Positions 24,312-32,545 of a stretch of DNA of 61,401 bases are shown here, piece after piece. Under the pieces are notes generated by a model. That model ran no database searches, had not been told where the DNA came from, and saw nothing but the letters and a program-made list of their open reading frames with translations. Position numbers and translations under genes: made by a program. Within the stretch, counting starts at the first letter, position 1, and each line of letters opens with the position of its first letter. The DNA is from 2-12-FULL-42-15 sp964196565 (GTDB lineage Bacteria; Pseudomonadota; Gammaproteobacteria; Coxiellales; Coxiellaceae): positions 1-61,401 of the forward strand of contig CAXMUH010000125.1 of assembly GCA_964196565.1 (NCBI GenBank), read 5' to 3'.

Positions 24312-25484
24312 TTACCTCGAAAGTAAAATCCTTATGACAACCGCAATCGCAGTAAAAAACAACATGATAGCGGCTAAAGATATTAAACTGCCACTATAAA
24401 ACAAAAGAACACTGACAGAACCTAATACGCCGGAACCAATTCTCATCAATGAAAATACGGTTACCCTGATTCCCATCGGTGCATCACTTGCCTCTAAAGT
24501 CAGGCGGCTTAAAATTGGCATTGAAAGACCTCCGCCAAAAGTGAGCAGCATAATAAAAGCGATGACTGCAAATAAAGCGTTCGGGAACAGCCAACTGATC
24601 AGTGTGGTTATAATGGCCCCCAAAAATGCAAGCCCAAGTCCAAGATTTATTAAAAAATGATTGCGATCAGCTGTCGCAAATTTACTAACCACTTTGGTGC
24701 CAAGAATAAAACTTCCAAAAATAAACGTTTGAATAATACCAAAAGTAAGCGTACTAAGATGAAATTTGTGAATAATAATAAAAGGACCAGCCAATATCCA
24801 AGAGATCACTCCAATAATAGGAAAAACCGTCAGTAGTGACAAAAGAATAAATTTATAATTTGCAAACACCGACCTGTAATGCAGAATTATTTGATTAAAC
24901 TGAAACGGTTTTGGTTTAACGACGGTTTCCGGCATTTTAAAATAGAGCAATACAACAGTAATCAATGCCCACAAACCAAGAATAATAAAAATCCAACGCC
25001 AGCTAAACGCTAATAAAAATGCGCCGCCCAGCAAAGGACCAAAAGCTGGCGCCAAAATTGTAACACTGTTCATTCGTGCCAACATTCCAATTGCTTGTTT
25101 AGAATCAAATAACTCATTAATAGCAGCGTATCCGGCAATAAACATGGATGGCATTGCTACGCCCTGCAGGAATCGTCCAATAAGTAATACATGAATAGTA
25201 GGCGCCACCGCACACAAAACTGAACTTAAAATATAGAGTACACCACCCCAAAGCAGAAGCGGCCTACGACCATAACGATCTGAAAGCGGGCCAAAAATTA
25301 ATTGCACCGCCAATCCCCCTATCATCCAAATCACCATGGTAAGTTGGGCTAGATTAGCCGATATCGCAAAAAACGTGGTGATTTTCGGGAGCGCCGGTAC
25401 GTAAGCATCCATAGAAAGATATATTGCAACCTCATACAGCACCAGTAATAGCGGAAATAAAGTCATATGTGATCGCTTAGTCAT
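24312..25484 (-). CDS. MFS drug exporter, Bcr/CflA type
   Basis: Proton-driven drug exporter of about 390 residues with twelve hydrophobic segments. Motif A of drug:H+ antiporters is visible (GPLSDRYGRRPLLLWG), and the N-terminal SMDAYVPALPKI with a membrane-embedded Asp is typical of the Bcr/CflA group. The segment AFGPLLGGAFL in helix 5 fits motif C of exporters (GP...GG). ATG 25484 is preferred over GTG 25493 because AGGGTG lies at good distance from it. Confidence 0.88.
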   Translation of the reverse strand: MTKRSHMTLFPLLLVLYEVAIYLSMDAYVPALPKITTFFAISANLAQLTMVIWMIGGLAVQLIFGPLSDRYGRRPLLLWGGVLYILSSVLCAVAPTIHVLLIGRFLQGVAMPSMFIAGYAAINELFDSKQAIGMLARMNSVTILAPAFGPLLGGAFLLAFSWRWIFIILGLWALITVVLLYFKMPETVVKPKPFQFNQIILHYRSVFANYKFILLSLLTVFPIIGVISWILAGPFIIIHKFHLSTLTFGIIQTFIFGSFILGTKVVSKFATADRNHFLINLGLGLAFLGAIITTLISWLFPNALFAVIAFIMLLTFGGGLSMPILSRLTLEASDAPMGIRVTVFSLMRIGSGVLGSVSVLLFYSGSLISLAAIMLFFTAIAVVIRILLSR

Positions 25485-25493
25485 TTTACGCAC

Positions 25494-25906
25494 CCTTTTT
25501 AACTGTTAATAAAAAAATCCTTGCAGTGCTTTTTAAACTCGTGTAAGATATATATATATGTTATAAAACTCCACCTCCTCCACGCAAAAGCTTCCATTTA
25601 TATCATTTAACCCCCATTAATTCAATGGATTCTTTTATTCGTCACGCATTATTTTTTCATTGCGCCTTGCGCAATATTCCTGGCCGACAAAGTCTGTCCT
25701 GAGTGAAGCGTGAGAATTAACTAGACTACGAGCTAATGTATTTCGCCAGCCAGAAATACAGGAGTATGATATGGGGTGGGTACGCTCGGAACGACATCCG
25801 TCAGTTAACCGGGAGTATTGTGGCCAGCTACAAAAACAAGTTTTACAAAATTGTTACATAATATGGTTGTATTTGAGTAGCCTGAGCTGGTAAAATTTCA
25901 ACCATT
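25494..25906. other. Intergenic region with a degenerate palindromic element
   Basis: About 410 bases between divergent transporter genes. GTCCTGAGTGAAGCGTGAG near 25694 and GTACGCTCGGAACGACATCC near 25779 look like decayed arms of the CGTCATTCCG-type element seen at 15459. A run of alternating TA lies near 25550. No gene was seen. Confidence 0.45.
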
Positions 25907-27055
25907 ATGAAGAAATATATTGCACTAACAGTTTGTCTAGTTATTGGTCTATCTTATTGGGCTTGGCATCACGCACATAAAAAACCACCTGAAGTAAAAA
26001 CGGTTGTGGCGAGTCTTGGCAGCATCACTACCACCGCAACTGCTATCGGTAATATTATCCCAAAACAAACCATTATTGTTAAATCACAAGTTTCCGGTAC
26101 GGCAGACACCGTCTATGCTGATGTGGGTGATTACGTCAAAACAGGGGCGCCCTTAGTTAAGGTTAAACCTAATCCTGTACCCTCTGAACTGGCACAAAAA
26201 ATTGGCGTAGTTGCAGAAGATAAAGCGGCACTCAATGGCGCTCAACTAAGCCTAAAAAATTTCAACTACTTGTATAAAAATAAAATCATTCTGGATAACA
26301 ACGCCAAACTTCTACAAGCGCAGCAAGGCTATGATTCTGCACTTGCTAGATATACAGCAGACAAACAATCACTGAACCTTTATCAGCACGGTAAGGCAAA
26401 AATCGGCGGCAAACTTGTCCAAAATATGGTTACAAGCCCGACGACAGGTTTTATTTTGCAACGCAATATCAATCCTGGTGACACCATTAACTCGGTTAGC
26501 GACATGCAAGCAGCCACTGCGTTATTTGCCATTGCTAATATGAAGGAGCTCATCTTTGAAGGCACGGTCGACGAGCGTGATGCCGACAAGCTTCATATTG
26601 GGATGCCTGCCGCTGTCACCATCGGCGCACTGCCCAATCAGAAAATTAATGGCAAAATTATTTCTGTTTCCTTGCAATCTGATGCGCGCAATTCTGCTGA
26701 TATCCCCGCCATAAGTTTAGGTTCCAGCAGTAACTCCAGCAGCAACCAATCGCCTTTTAACGTAGGTTTTCAGGTAAAAGTTGGTGATATGAAGATTCCA
26801 ACAAATCTTAAATTACGTTCTGGATTTTCCGCAACAGCCAACATGGTTATTGCCGAGAAAAAAGGCGTGCTGGTCATTTCACAAAACTTGATCGTATTTA
26901 AAGACAATAAAATATATGTCAGCGTGGAAAACCCAACCACACACAAGGCGACGCTCACCGCAGTAACGCTGGGGCTAACCGATGGAAACCAGGTAGAAAT
27001 CACCTCAGGAATTAAGCCAGGAGCGCTTCTCAAAGAACCCGAAACAAAAGGCTAA
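25907..27055 (+). CDS. Periplasmic adaptor of a MacAB-like exporter (MacA/HlyD family)
   Basis: First gene of a five-gene operon. The 382-residue protein has one N-terminal membrane anchor (residues about 5-22). A lipoyl half-domain (VVKSQVSGTADTVYADVGD) follows, then a coiled-coil hairpin, the second lipoyl half (MVTSPTTGFILQRNINPGD), and beta-barrel and membrane-proximal domains. It would bridge the inner-membrane permeases and the TolC-like channel. A Ser/Asn-rich insertion (residues about 270-282) is unusual. The next gene follows after five bases. Confidence 0.9.
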   Translation: MKKYIALTVCLVIGLSYWAWHHAHKKPPEVKTVVASLGSITTTATAIGNIIPKQTIIVKSQVSGTADTVYADVGDYVKTGAPLVKVKPNPVPSELAQKIGVVAEDKAALNGAQLSLKNFNYLYKNKIILDNNAKLLQAQQGYDSALARYTADKQSLNLYQHGKAKIGGKLVQNMVTSPTTGFILQRNINPGDTINSVSDMQAATALFAIANMKELIFEGTVDERDADKLHIGMPAAVTIGALPNQKINGKIISVSLQSDARNSADIPAISLGSSSNSSSNQSPFNVGFQVKVGDMKIPTNLKLRSGFSATANMVIAEKKGVLVISQNLIVFKDNKIYVSVENPTTHKATLTAVTLGLTDGNQVEITSGIKPGALLKEPETKG

Positions 27056-27060
27056 GTCGA

Positions 27061-28368
27061 ATGAAAAAATTTATTCAGAGCCTACTTTGCCTCTGCTTGT
27101 TTGGAGTGGCAGAAGCGGAAAATCTCAGCGAAGTTTATCAAAAAGCGCTGCAATTTAATCCCACTTATCTAGGTGCGGCGGCCAACACCAAAGTTGCACA
27201 AGACCAAATTGCTATTGCGCGTTCGGCATTACTGCCACAACTGAGCGCTTCAGGCAATTACCAATATACAAATAACAATACAAATGGCAACGGCGAAACC
27301 CAAGTTAAATCGCAAGGCGTGGGTTACGGCTTATTATTAAATCAAACGCTTGTTGATTTTTCAAAAATTAAAAATCTTGATAGCACCAAAGCCAGCGCTA
27401 TTGCTGCAAAGTTAAAAGGCATGGCGGCAAAACAGGATCTTATGGTACAAGTTGCAACGGGTTATTTTGCTGTGGCGCTAGCACAAACTGAACTCGCTCT
27501 TGATAACAAAAAGCTTAACGACCAGACAAAAATATACCATGAGGCAGAACAGCAATTTAAAGCAGGTCAGACCACGCGAACCAGCGCGACAGATGCAAAG
27601 GCTGCCCTAACAGCAACCGAAGCGTTAGTTCTGCAAGACAAAATTGACCTCAGCAAAAAATACTCCTCACTCGAGGCCATGACCGGAACGACGATAAAGC
27701 CCGTTGCGGTCCTGAAAAAAACGTTGCTGATAAAATCGCTTAAATTAAATAAACCCAACGCCTGGATGCAAAAGGCGCGCCTTAATAATCTCAGCATACA
27801 ATCACAACGCTATGCTCTACAAGCCGCACAGGAAAATATCGCTGCAGCCAACAGCGGTCATTTACCCACACTGAATGCGTCCCTCGGCTATAACTCACAA
27901 AATCAAATAACTCAAAATACAACCGACCCAAACATTCTAAACAAAGATTTCTCGGCTGGAGTCAATCTTTCTTTTCCTATTTTTTCAGGTGGCGCGATTC
28001 TAGCAAACACCAAGCAATCGCGAGATCGTTACCTGGTGACGTATCAATCTTTTCGTGGAACCTCAGAGCAGGCCTTCGACCAACTGCGCGCATCGTTTGC
28101 CACACTCAAAAACAGCGGTTCACTGATTAAAACTTTAAAAAAATCAGTAGAGTTGCAAAAACAAGCGCTGCATGACACTATGATTTCGTATAATGCAGGT
28201 TTGCAATCGATGTCTGATGTGTTAGCCGCACAAGATAGGCTTTATTCACAGCAGCAGCAATACTTTCAACAACAATACAGCTATGCCATTGCTTATCTTC
28301 AATTGCTGCAAAGTGCCGGCATCCTCAATCAGCAGCAACTAAACTATCTTAATAGCTTTTTAGGTTAG
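27061..28368 (+). CDS. TolC-family outer membrane channel
   Basis: Outer-membrane efflux channel of 435 residues. A signal peptide (ending near AEA) precedes two repeated halves of the outer-membrane-efflux type, as seen by paired segments ARSALLPQLSASGNYQY and AANSGHLPTLNASLGYNSQ, each leading into beta-strands and long helices. It is translated with the adaptor before it and the permease after it (gaps of five and two bases), so it is the dedicated channel for this exporter. Confidence 0.9.
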   Translation: MKKFIQSLLCLCLFGVAEAENLSEVYQKALQFNPTYLGAAANTKVAQDQIAIARSALLPQLSASGNYQYTNNNTNGNGETQVKSQGVGYGLLLNQTLVDFSKIKNLDSTKASAIAAKLKGMAAKQDLMVQVATGYFAVALAQTELALDNKKLNDQTKIYHEAEQQFKAGQTTRTSATDAKAALTATEALVLQDKIDLSKKYSSLEAMTGTTIKPVAVLKKTLLIKSLKLNKPNAWMQKARLNNLSIQSQRYALQAAQENIAAANSGHLPTLNASLGYNSQNQITQNTTDPNILNKDFSAGVNLSFPIFSGGAILANTKQSRDRYLVTYQSFRGTSEQAFDQLRASFATLKNSGSLIKTLKKSVELQKQALHDTMISYNAGLQSMSDVLAAQDRLYSQQQQYFQQQYSYAIAYLQLLQSAGILNQQQLNYLNSFLG

Positions 28369-28370
28369 CG

Positions 28371-29618
28371 ATGTATAGCATTGATCTTGTCAAACAAATT
28401 TTGCAACAACTTCGAAAATATAAGCTACGCAGCTTTTTAGCCATGTTTGGTATCTTGTGGGGAACCTTATCCATTGTTATGCTGCTATCATTAAGCAATG
28501 GTTTTGCGAAGCATCAACAAGAAAAACTAAAAGCCGCCGCAAATAATTTTATCGTCGTTAATTTTGGACCGACTAAGTTATCATTTCACGGTACACCTGC
28601 TGGTCAGGTTGCAAAAATAACAATTGAAAAAATTCTACAACTTAAAAACCTGATTCCTGGGATACGTGCCATCTCAACAGAGATGAATTATTCTGGCGCG
28701 CAATATGCTCAATCTGCTGATCATGCGCATACGATTAAAATTTTGCCGGACGGTATCTCAGCTGACTTTACCAAAATTTTTGGAATGAAGCTTGCCCCTG
28801 GGAGCCGACCTTTCACTAAGCTCGATGATGAAAAACAGGCTAATATTACCATTATCAATAGTTACGTTGCCAGCTCACTTCTACCGGGGAAAAACGCACT
28901 GGGTAAAATAATTCTAATTAATGAAGTTCCTTTCAAGGTAGTAGGCGTTATTCAAAATAGCAAGGATGCTAGCAGTCATTCACAACAAGCGGCTTTAACA
29001 TATATTCCTTATACAACCTATCAAAAATTATTTGGCACCACCTGTCCGTCCTACTTTGTTCTTTCCACCTATCAGTTGGCAGACATACCAAACGTTGTGC
29101 ATGCACTCAAAAATTATTTTGCGATTCACTATCATATTGCACCGGATGATCCACAAGGAATGATGGTATATGATAGTACGCGTGTTTACGGATTTGTACA
29201 TTGGTTTTTTACCGTTATTCAAGTATTCTTTTTACTGTGTGGCTTGATGACCCTTGCCGTTGGTGGCATTGGTGTGGCGAATATTATGTTTCTTATTATT
29301 AGCCAACGCTCCAAAGAAATTGGAATTAGAATGGCAATAGGCGCCAAAAAGCGTCATATCATTTTTCAAGTGTTGCTTGAATCCAGTATTATCGTGTTGC
29401 TTGGCGGGTTGTTAGGCTTTATTATCTCAGCTGCATTGATAATCGTTTTACCCTATTTTCATCTACCTGAATGGCTGGGTACACCACATCTTAACGTTGT
29501 TTCTGCCTTAATCACGATGCTGGCCTTAATGCTGGTAGCAACACTGGCAGGCTTTTTCCCCGCAAGACGCGCAGCGCTAATGAACCCTGTTGATGCAATC
29601 AACAAGCGAGGGACATGA
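28371..29618 (+). CDS. FtsX-type ABC permease 1 of a MacAB-like exporter
   Basis: Inner-membrane protein of 415 residues with the MacB layout: one N-terminal membrane segment (FLAMFGILWGTLSIVMLL), a periplasmic domain of about 230 residues, and three C-terminal segments. These include the conserved VGGIGVANIMFL.I..R.KEIGIRMAIGA region and end in GFFPARRAALMNPVDAI. It lacks the ATPase domain that MacB of E. coli carries; that function is in the last gene of the operon. The stop overlaps the start of the second permease by four bases. Confidence 0.92.
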   Translation: MYSIDLVKQILQQLRKYKLRSFLAMFGILWGTLSIVMLLSLSNGFAKHQQEKLKAAANNFIVVNFGPTKLSFHGTPAGQVAKITIEKILQLKNLIPGIRAISTEMNYSGAQYAQSADHAHTIKILPDGISADFTKIFGMKLAPGSRPFTKLDDEKQANITIINSYVASSLLPGKNALGKIILINEVPFKVVGVIQNSKDASSHSQQAALTYIPYTTYQKLFGTTCPSYFVLSTYQLADIPNVVHALKNYFAIHYHIAPDDPQGMMVYDSTRVYGFVHWFFTVIQVFFLLCGLMTLAVGGIGVANIMFLIISQRSKEIGIRMAIGAKKRHIIFQVLLESSIIVLLGGLLGFIISAALIIVLPYFHLPEWLGTPHLNVVSALITMLALMLVATLAGFFPARRAALMNPVDAINKRGT

Positions 29619-30862
29619 TGATTTCGCTCAAGCATAGCGTCAAAGAATTAATGAGCCATAAGACACGGCTACTTTTAACCATATTCGCTATCGCTTGGGG
29701 TACCATTGCAATCTCATGCATGCTGGCCATCGGCCAGGGTTTACGCACCACGTTTAGTCATGCCACTCGCAGCTTAGGAGAACCAACCTTAACCATATTG
29801 CCAGGCGTTACCACTAAGCCCTATCATGGTAACGGCGTTGGCGTTGCCGTTAAGCTTATTGCTGCCGACGTTCATTTATTGAAATCACAAGTTCATGGTA
29901 TCGACAAAATACTTGCCATAGATAGGACTTTGATTAAGCTTAATTACCGTGAGAATAGCACGTCAGCCTCAGTGATGGCTGTAACCGCAAACTATATTGA
30001 CACGGATCCTGTAACGATTGCTAAGGGTGGCCGGTTTTTTACACCACTGGATGAAAAATTAAAATCACGGGTTATTGTGCTTGGCCAAAACTACGTCGAT
30101 AGGCTTTTCAAAGCGCACACAAATCCTGTTGGTCAAACGATACAGCTTGGTACACAGGCCTTTACGGTGATTGGCGTGATGCCAAAAACAAAAGGCTTTG
30201 TGTTAGGTGGCATGCCAAATTATTATCGTAATTATATTCCACTTAGCACCTACCGACTTTTAAGCAATACCCAGGATTACAATAAGATTGTAATCGTGCC
30301 AAAACATGGTGTTGATCGTGACCTTTTGTCTAAGCAGATTCGACGAGTGATTGCGTTTCAACATCAAGTTAATCCACTCGATCCCGGAATTATTTCCATC
30401 CGCGATCATTCACAAATACAAAATACCTTTAATAATTTTATGCTCGGCTTGCAAATATTTTTAGGGCTCATTGGCTTCATCACTTTGGTTGTTGCCGGCG
30501 TTGGCGTTGCCAATGTGATGTTTGCATCAATAAATCAGGCAACCCGAGATATTGGAATACGCATCGCGATTGGAGCTAAACAGTATCATATCGTTTTGCA
30601 TTATGCGTTTGAATCTTTACTGGTAACTTTTATCGGCGGCATTTTGGGTGTGCTGTTATCTTTTGCGATTGTCGTAGGGCTTCAGCACGTTCATATTCAT
30701 TCGAAGTACTTAGAACAATTCGGCAACATTCATCCGATTTTATCTTACGGAGTTGTTGCGATTGTAATCGGTATGCTTGGTTTAATTGGTTTTTTTGCTG
30801 GGTTTTTCCCAGCAAAACATGCGGCACAAATCGATCCAGTGGAGGCATTGCGTAATGAGTAA
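29615..30862 (+). CDS. FtsX-type ABC permease 2 of a MacAB-like exporter
   Basis: A second permease of 415 residues, the same length and layout as the first but only moderately similar. It carries VAGVGVANVMFASINQATRDIGIRIAIGA and ends in GFFPAKHAAQIDPVEAL. Two different permeases imply a heterodimeric membrane unit instead of the homodimer of MacB. It overlaps the first permease by four bases and the ATPase gene by eight. Confidence 0.92.
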   Translation: MMISLKHSVKELMSHKTRLLLTIFAIAWGTIAISCMLAIGQGLRTTFSHATRSLGEPTLTILPGVTTKPYHGNGVGVAVKLIAADVHLLKSQVHGIDKILAIDRTLIKLNYRENSTSASVMAVTANYIDTDPVTIAKGGRFFTPLDEKLKSRVIVLGQNYVDRLFKAHTNPVGQTIQLGTQAFTVIGVMPKTKGFVLGGMPNYYRNYIPLSTYRLLSNTQDYNKIVIVPKHGVDRDLLSKQIRRVIAFQHQVNPLDPGIISIRDHSQIQNTFNNFMLGLQIFLGLIGFITLVVAGVGVANVMFASINQATRDIGIRIAIGAKQYHIVLHYAFESLLVTFIGGILGVLLSFAIVVGLQHVHIHSKYLEQFGNIHPILSYGVVAIVIGMLGLIGFFAGFFPAKHAAQIDPVEALRNE

Positions 30863-31541
30863 TAAAACATTAATCGAGCTTACGAATATTAATAAAACGT
30901 ATCAGATGGGTAATGTAGCGGTTAAAGTGTTAAGCGATATTAATTTGAAGATTGATAAAGGTGAATATATTGCTATTCTTGGCCCTTCTGGCTCAGGTAA
31001 ATCCACCTTGATGAATATTCTGGGTTGTCTCGATAGCCCAAGTGAGGGCCATTATTATCTGGATGGTCGTGATGTTAGTTATCTTAGTCGGGATGAAAAG
31101 GCCGAGGTGCGTAATTATAAGATTGGATTTATTTTTCAGAGCTTCAACCTATTGGAATATGGTTCAGCCCTGGATAACGTAACACTGCCATTGGTTTATC
31201 GTGGCATGGCGGCACACAAACGACAAAAACTTGCCACAGAAATTCTAACTAAAGTTGGTTTGAGTGATCGCATTCATCATCATCCCAGTGAGCTTTCTGG
31301 AGGCCAGAGGCAACGTGTTGCCATCGCTCGCGCACTGGTCACCAATCCCGATATTTTGCTGGCCGATGAACCCACAGGAAATCTCGACAGCCAGTCAGGT
31401 CAAGCTGTGATTAAACTGTTCGAAGAACTGGTTAAAGAGGGAAAAACTATCATTATGGTGACACATGATTTGAGTGTTGCCGAGCGCACCAAGCGTATTA
31501 TTAGGATTTCAGACGGTAAGATTCAGCATCCTACCGTTTAA
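30855..31541 (+). CDS. ABC transporter ATP-binding protein, LolD/MacB type
   Basis: ATPase of 228 residues for the two preceding permeases. Walker A GPSGSGKST, signature LSGGQRQRVA, Walker B ILLADEPTGNLD and the His of VTHD are present. The start ATG 30855 has GGAGG nine bases upstream and overlaps the permease by eight bases; longer frames back to 30786 lie inside the permease gene and are not used. The family powers extraction of lipoproteins, peptides or macrolides from the membrane or periplasm. Confidence 0.93.
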   Translation: MSNKTLIELTNINKTYQMGNVAVKVLSDINLKIDKGEYIAILGPSGSGKSTLMNILGCLDSPSEGHYYLDGRDVSYLSRDEKAEVRNYKIGFIFQSFNLLEYGSALDNVTLPLVYRGMAAHKRQKLATEILTKVGLSDRIHHHPSELSGGQRQRVAIARALVTNPDILLADEPTGNLDSQSGQAVIKLFEELVKEGKTIIMVTHDLSVAERTKRIIRISDGKIQHPTV

Positions 31542-31706
31542 CCTAGAATCCGCAGTTGAATCACGATTCTGGACACAACATCTTAATTCATCTGACGTTG
31601 GTAAAAATTCTCTTATCACCAACAAGGTGACCACGAAATTTTTTCCAACGCCATCTAAATCAACCTGTTGCGCCAGAAGATCGCGATCAACTGCGGATTC
31701 TAGGTT
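31538..31706. repeat. Long imperfect hairpin, about 167 bp
   Basis: Outer arms CCTAGAATCCGCAGTTGA (from 31542) and its complement (to 31704) pair perfectly. Inward the two halves keep pairing with few mismatches and small bulges, through GCGTTGG-type blocks, to a five-base loop at 31621-31625 flanked by TCACC and GGTGA. The stop codon of the ATPase gene lies at the left edge. It may act as the operon terminator, but its length suggests a mobile or REP-like origin. Confidence 0.85.
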
Positions 31707-31834
31707 TAAGCTTTCAATGCTAAACGCACCTCACACGGCATAATCAAACTAATATTAAATTCTGCTTATCTAAACGCGGGCGAAAACAGAATTGGCGATG
31801 AACAGCCACTTTCGTTGCTCTTCTCATAGAACCG

Positions 31835-32254
31835 CTACTGCTTGTTGAGTATTACCGTCGGGGTGCCCCCGTCAGGTGTATGCGGTGTACTCAACTCGTA
31901 TTCCCCGATTTTTCCACACGTTTTATTTACTGGCGTTAAGCTGTCAACACTACCACCCGAAACTTTGATTGTTGCGGTACACTTGGTGCCTTTAGCATCT
32001 GAAGGAGTAATGCTGATCGTATATGTACCGTTCTTAACCCAACTACAATACCAGTTTGGAGCGGGGGGGTTAGTTGTAGCAGTAAGAGTTTGGTTACTGA
32101 CAGACGTACAAAAGCTGGAGCTGTTAATATCGAAACTACCACTTTTGATAGTTGCTGATAAAGCGATGTTTACAGCAGCTGCCATCGCTCCTAAAGGCAG
32201 TAACCCGATTAATGTGGTTAACAGGATCTTTTTGATAAATGAATTATTAGCCAT
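31835..32254 (-). CDS. Small secreted protein, unrecognised
   Basis: A 139-residue protein with a signal peptide (cleavage expected near AMAA) and a Ser/Thr/Asn-rich mature part of about 110 residues holding four cysteines. The composition fits a beta-sandwich extracellular domain. ATG 32254 is chosen because GAGA lies eight bases upstream; GTG 32266 overlaps that site. It stands alone between two long inverted repeats (31538-31706 and 32302-32486). I recognise no family. Confidence 0.75.
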   Translation of the reverse strand: MANNSFIKKILLTTLIGLLPLGAMAAAVNIALSATIKSGSFDINSSSFCTSVSNQTLTATTNPPAPNWYCSWVKNGTYTISITPSDAKGTKCTATIKVSGGSVDSLTPVNKTCGKIGEYELSTPHTPDGGTPTVILNKQ

Positions 32255-32301
32255 GATTTTTCTCACAAAATAATTTTCATATAGTAAATATAGTTCATAT
32301 A

Positions 32302-32486
32302 GGATGTGTGCGCTGTTCGAATTGCTAAGTTCGAGATAATATCAATCAGTTAGTTGAATACCAAAAAATAACAGTACTTTTGTATTGGTATAACAATATA
32401 CTTCCAATAATTGGACCTTCCTCGATTTGTTCCATAAGTTGTTGATTTCCGCTTTAACTTATCAATTCGAACAGCACACGCATTAA
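32302..32486. repeat. Inverted repeat of about 28-bp arms in the upstream region of the secreted-protein gene
   Basis: GCTGTTCGAATTG at 32312-32324 is perfectly complementary to CAATTCGAACAGC at 32463-32475. The match extends on both sides with few changes (GTGTG outside, CTAAGTT/AACTTAT inside). About 138 bases lie between. Further weak pairing occurs inside, including GTAT/ATAC near the centre at about 32394, so the whole may be a decayed long hairpin. Confidence 0.75.
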
Positions 32487-32545
32487 GTGCCGGCATGATT
32501 TGTCTCTCGCGTTTAACTGTTACATAAATAATCAGAGCCTATGAC

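Noticed and set aside
31474..31743. Frame across the end of the exporter operon
   Set aside because: It overlaps the ATPase gene and the long hairpin at 31538-31706; the palindrome explains the sequence better than coding does.
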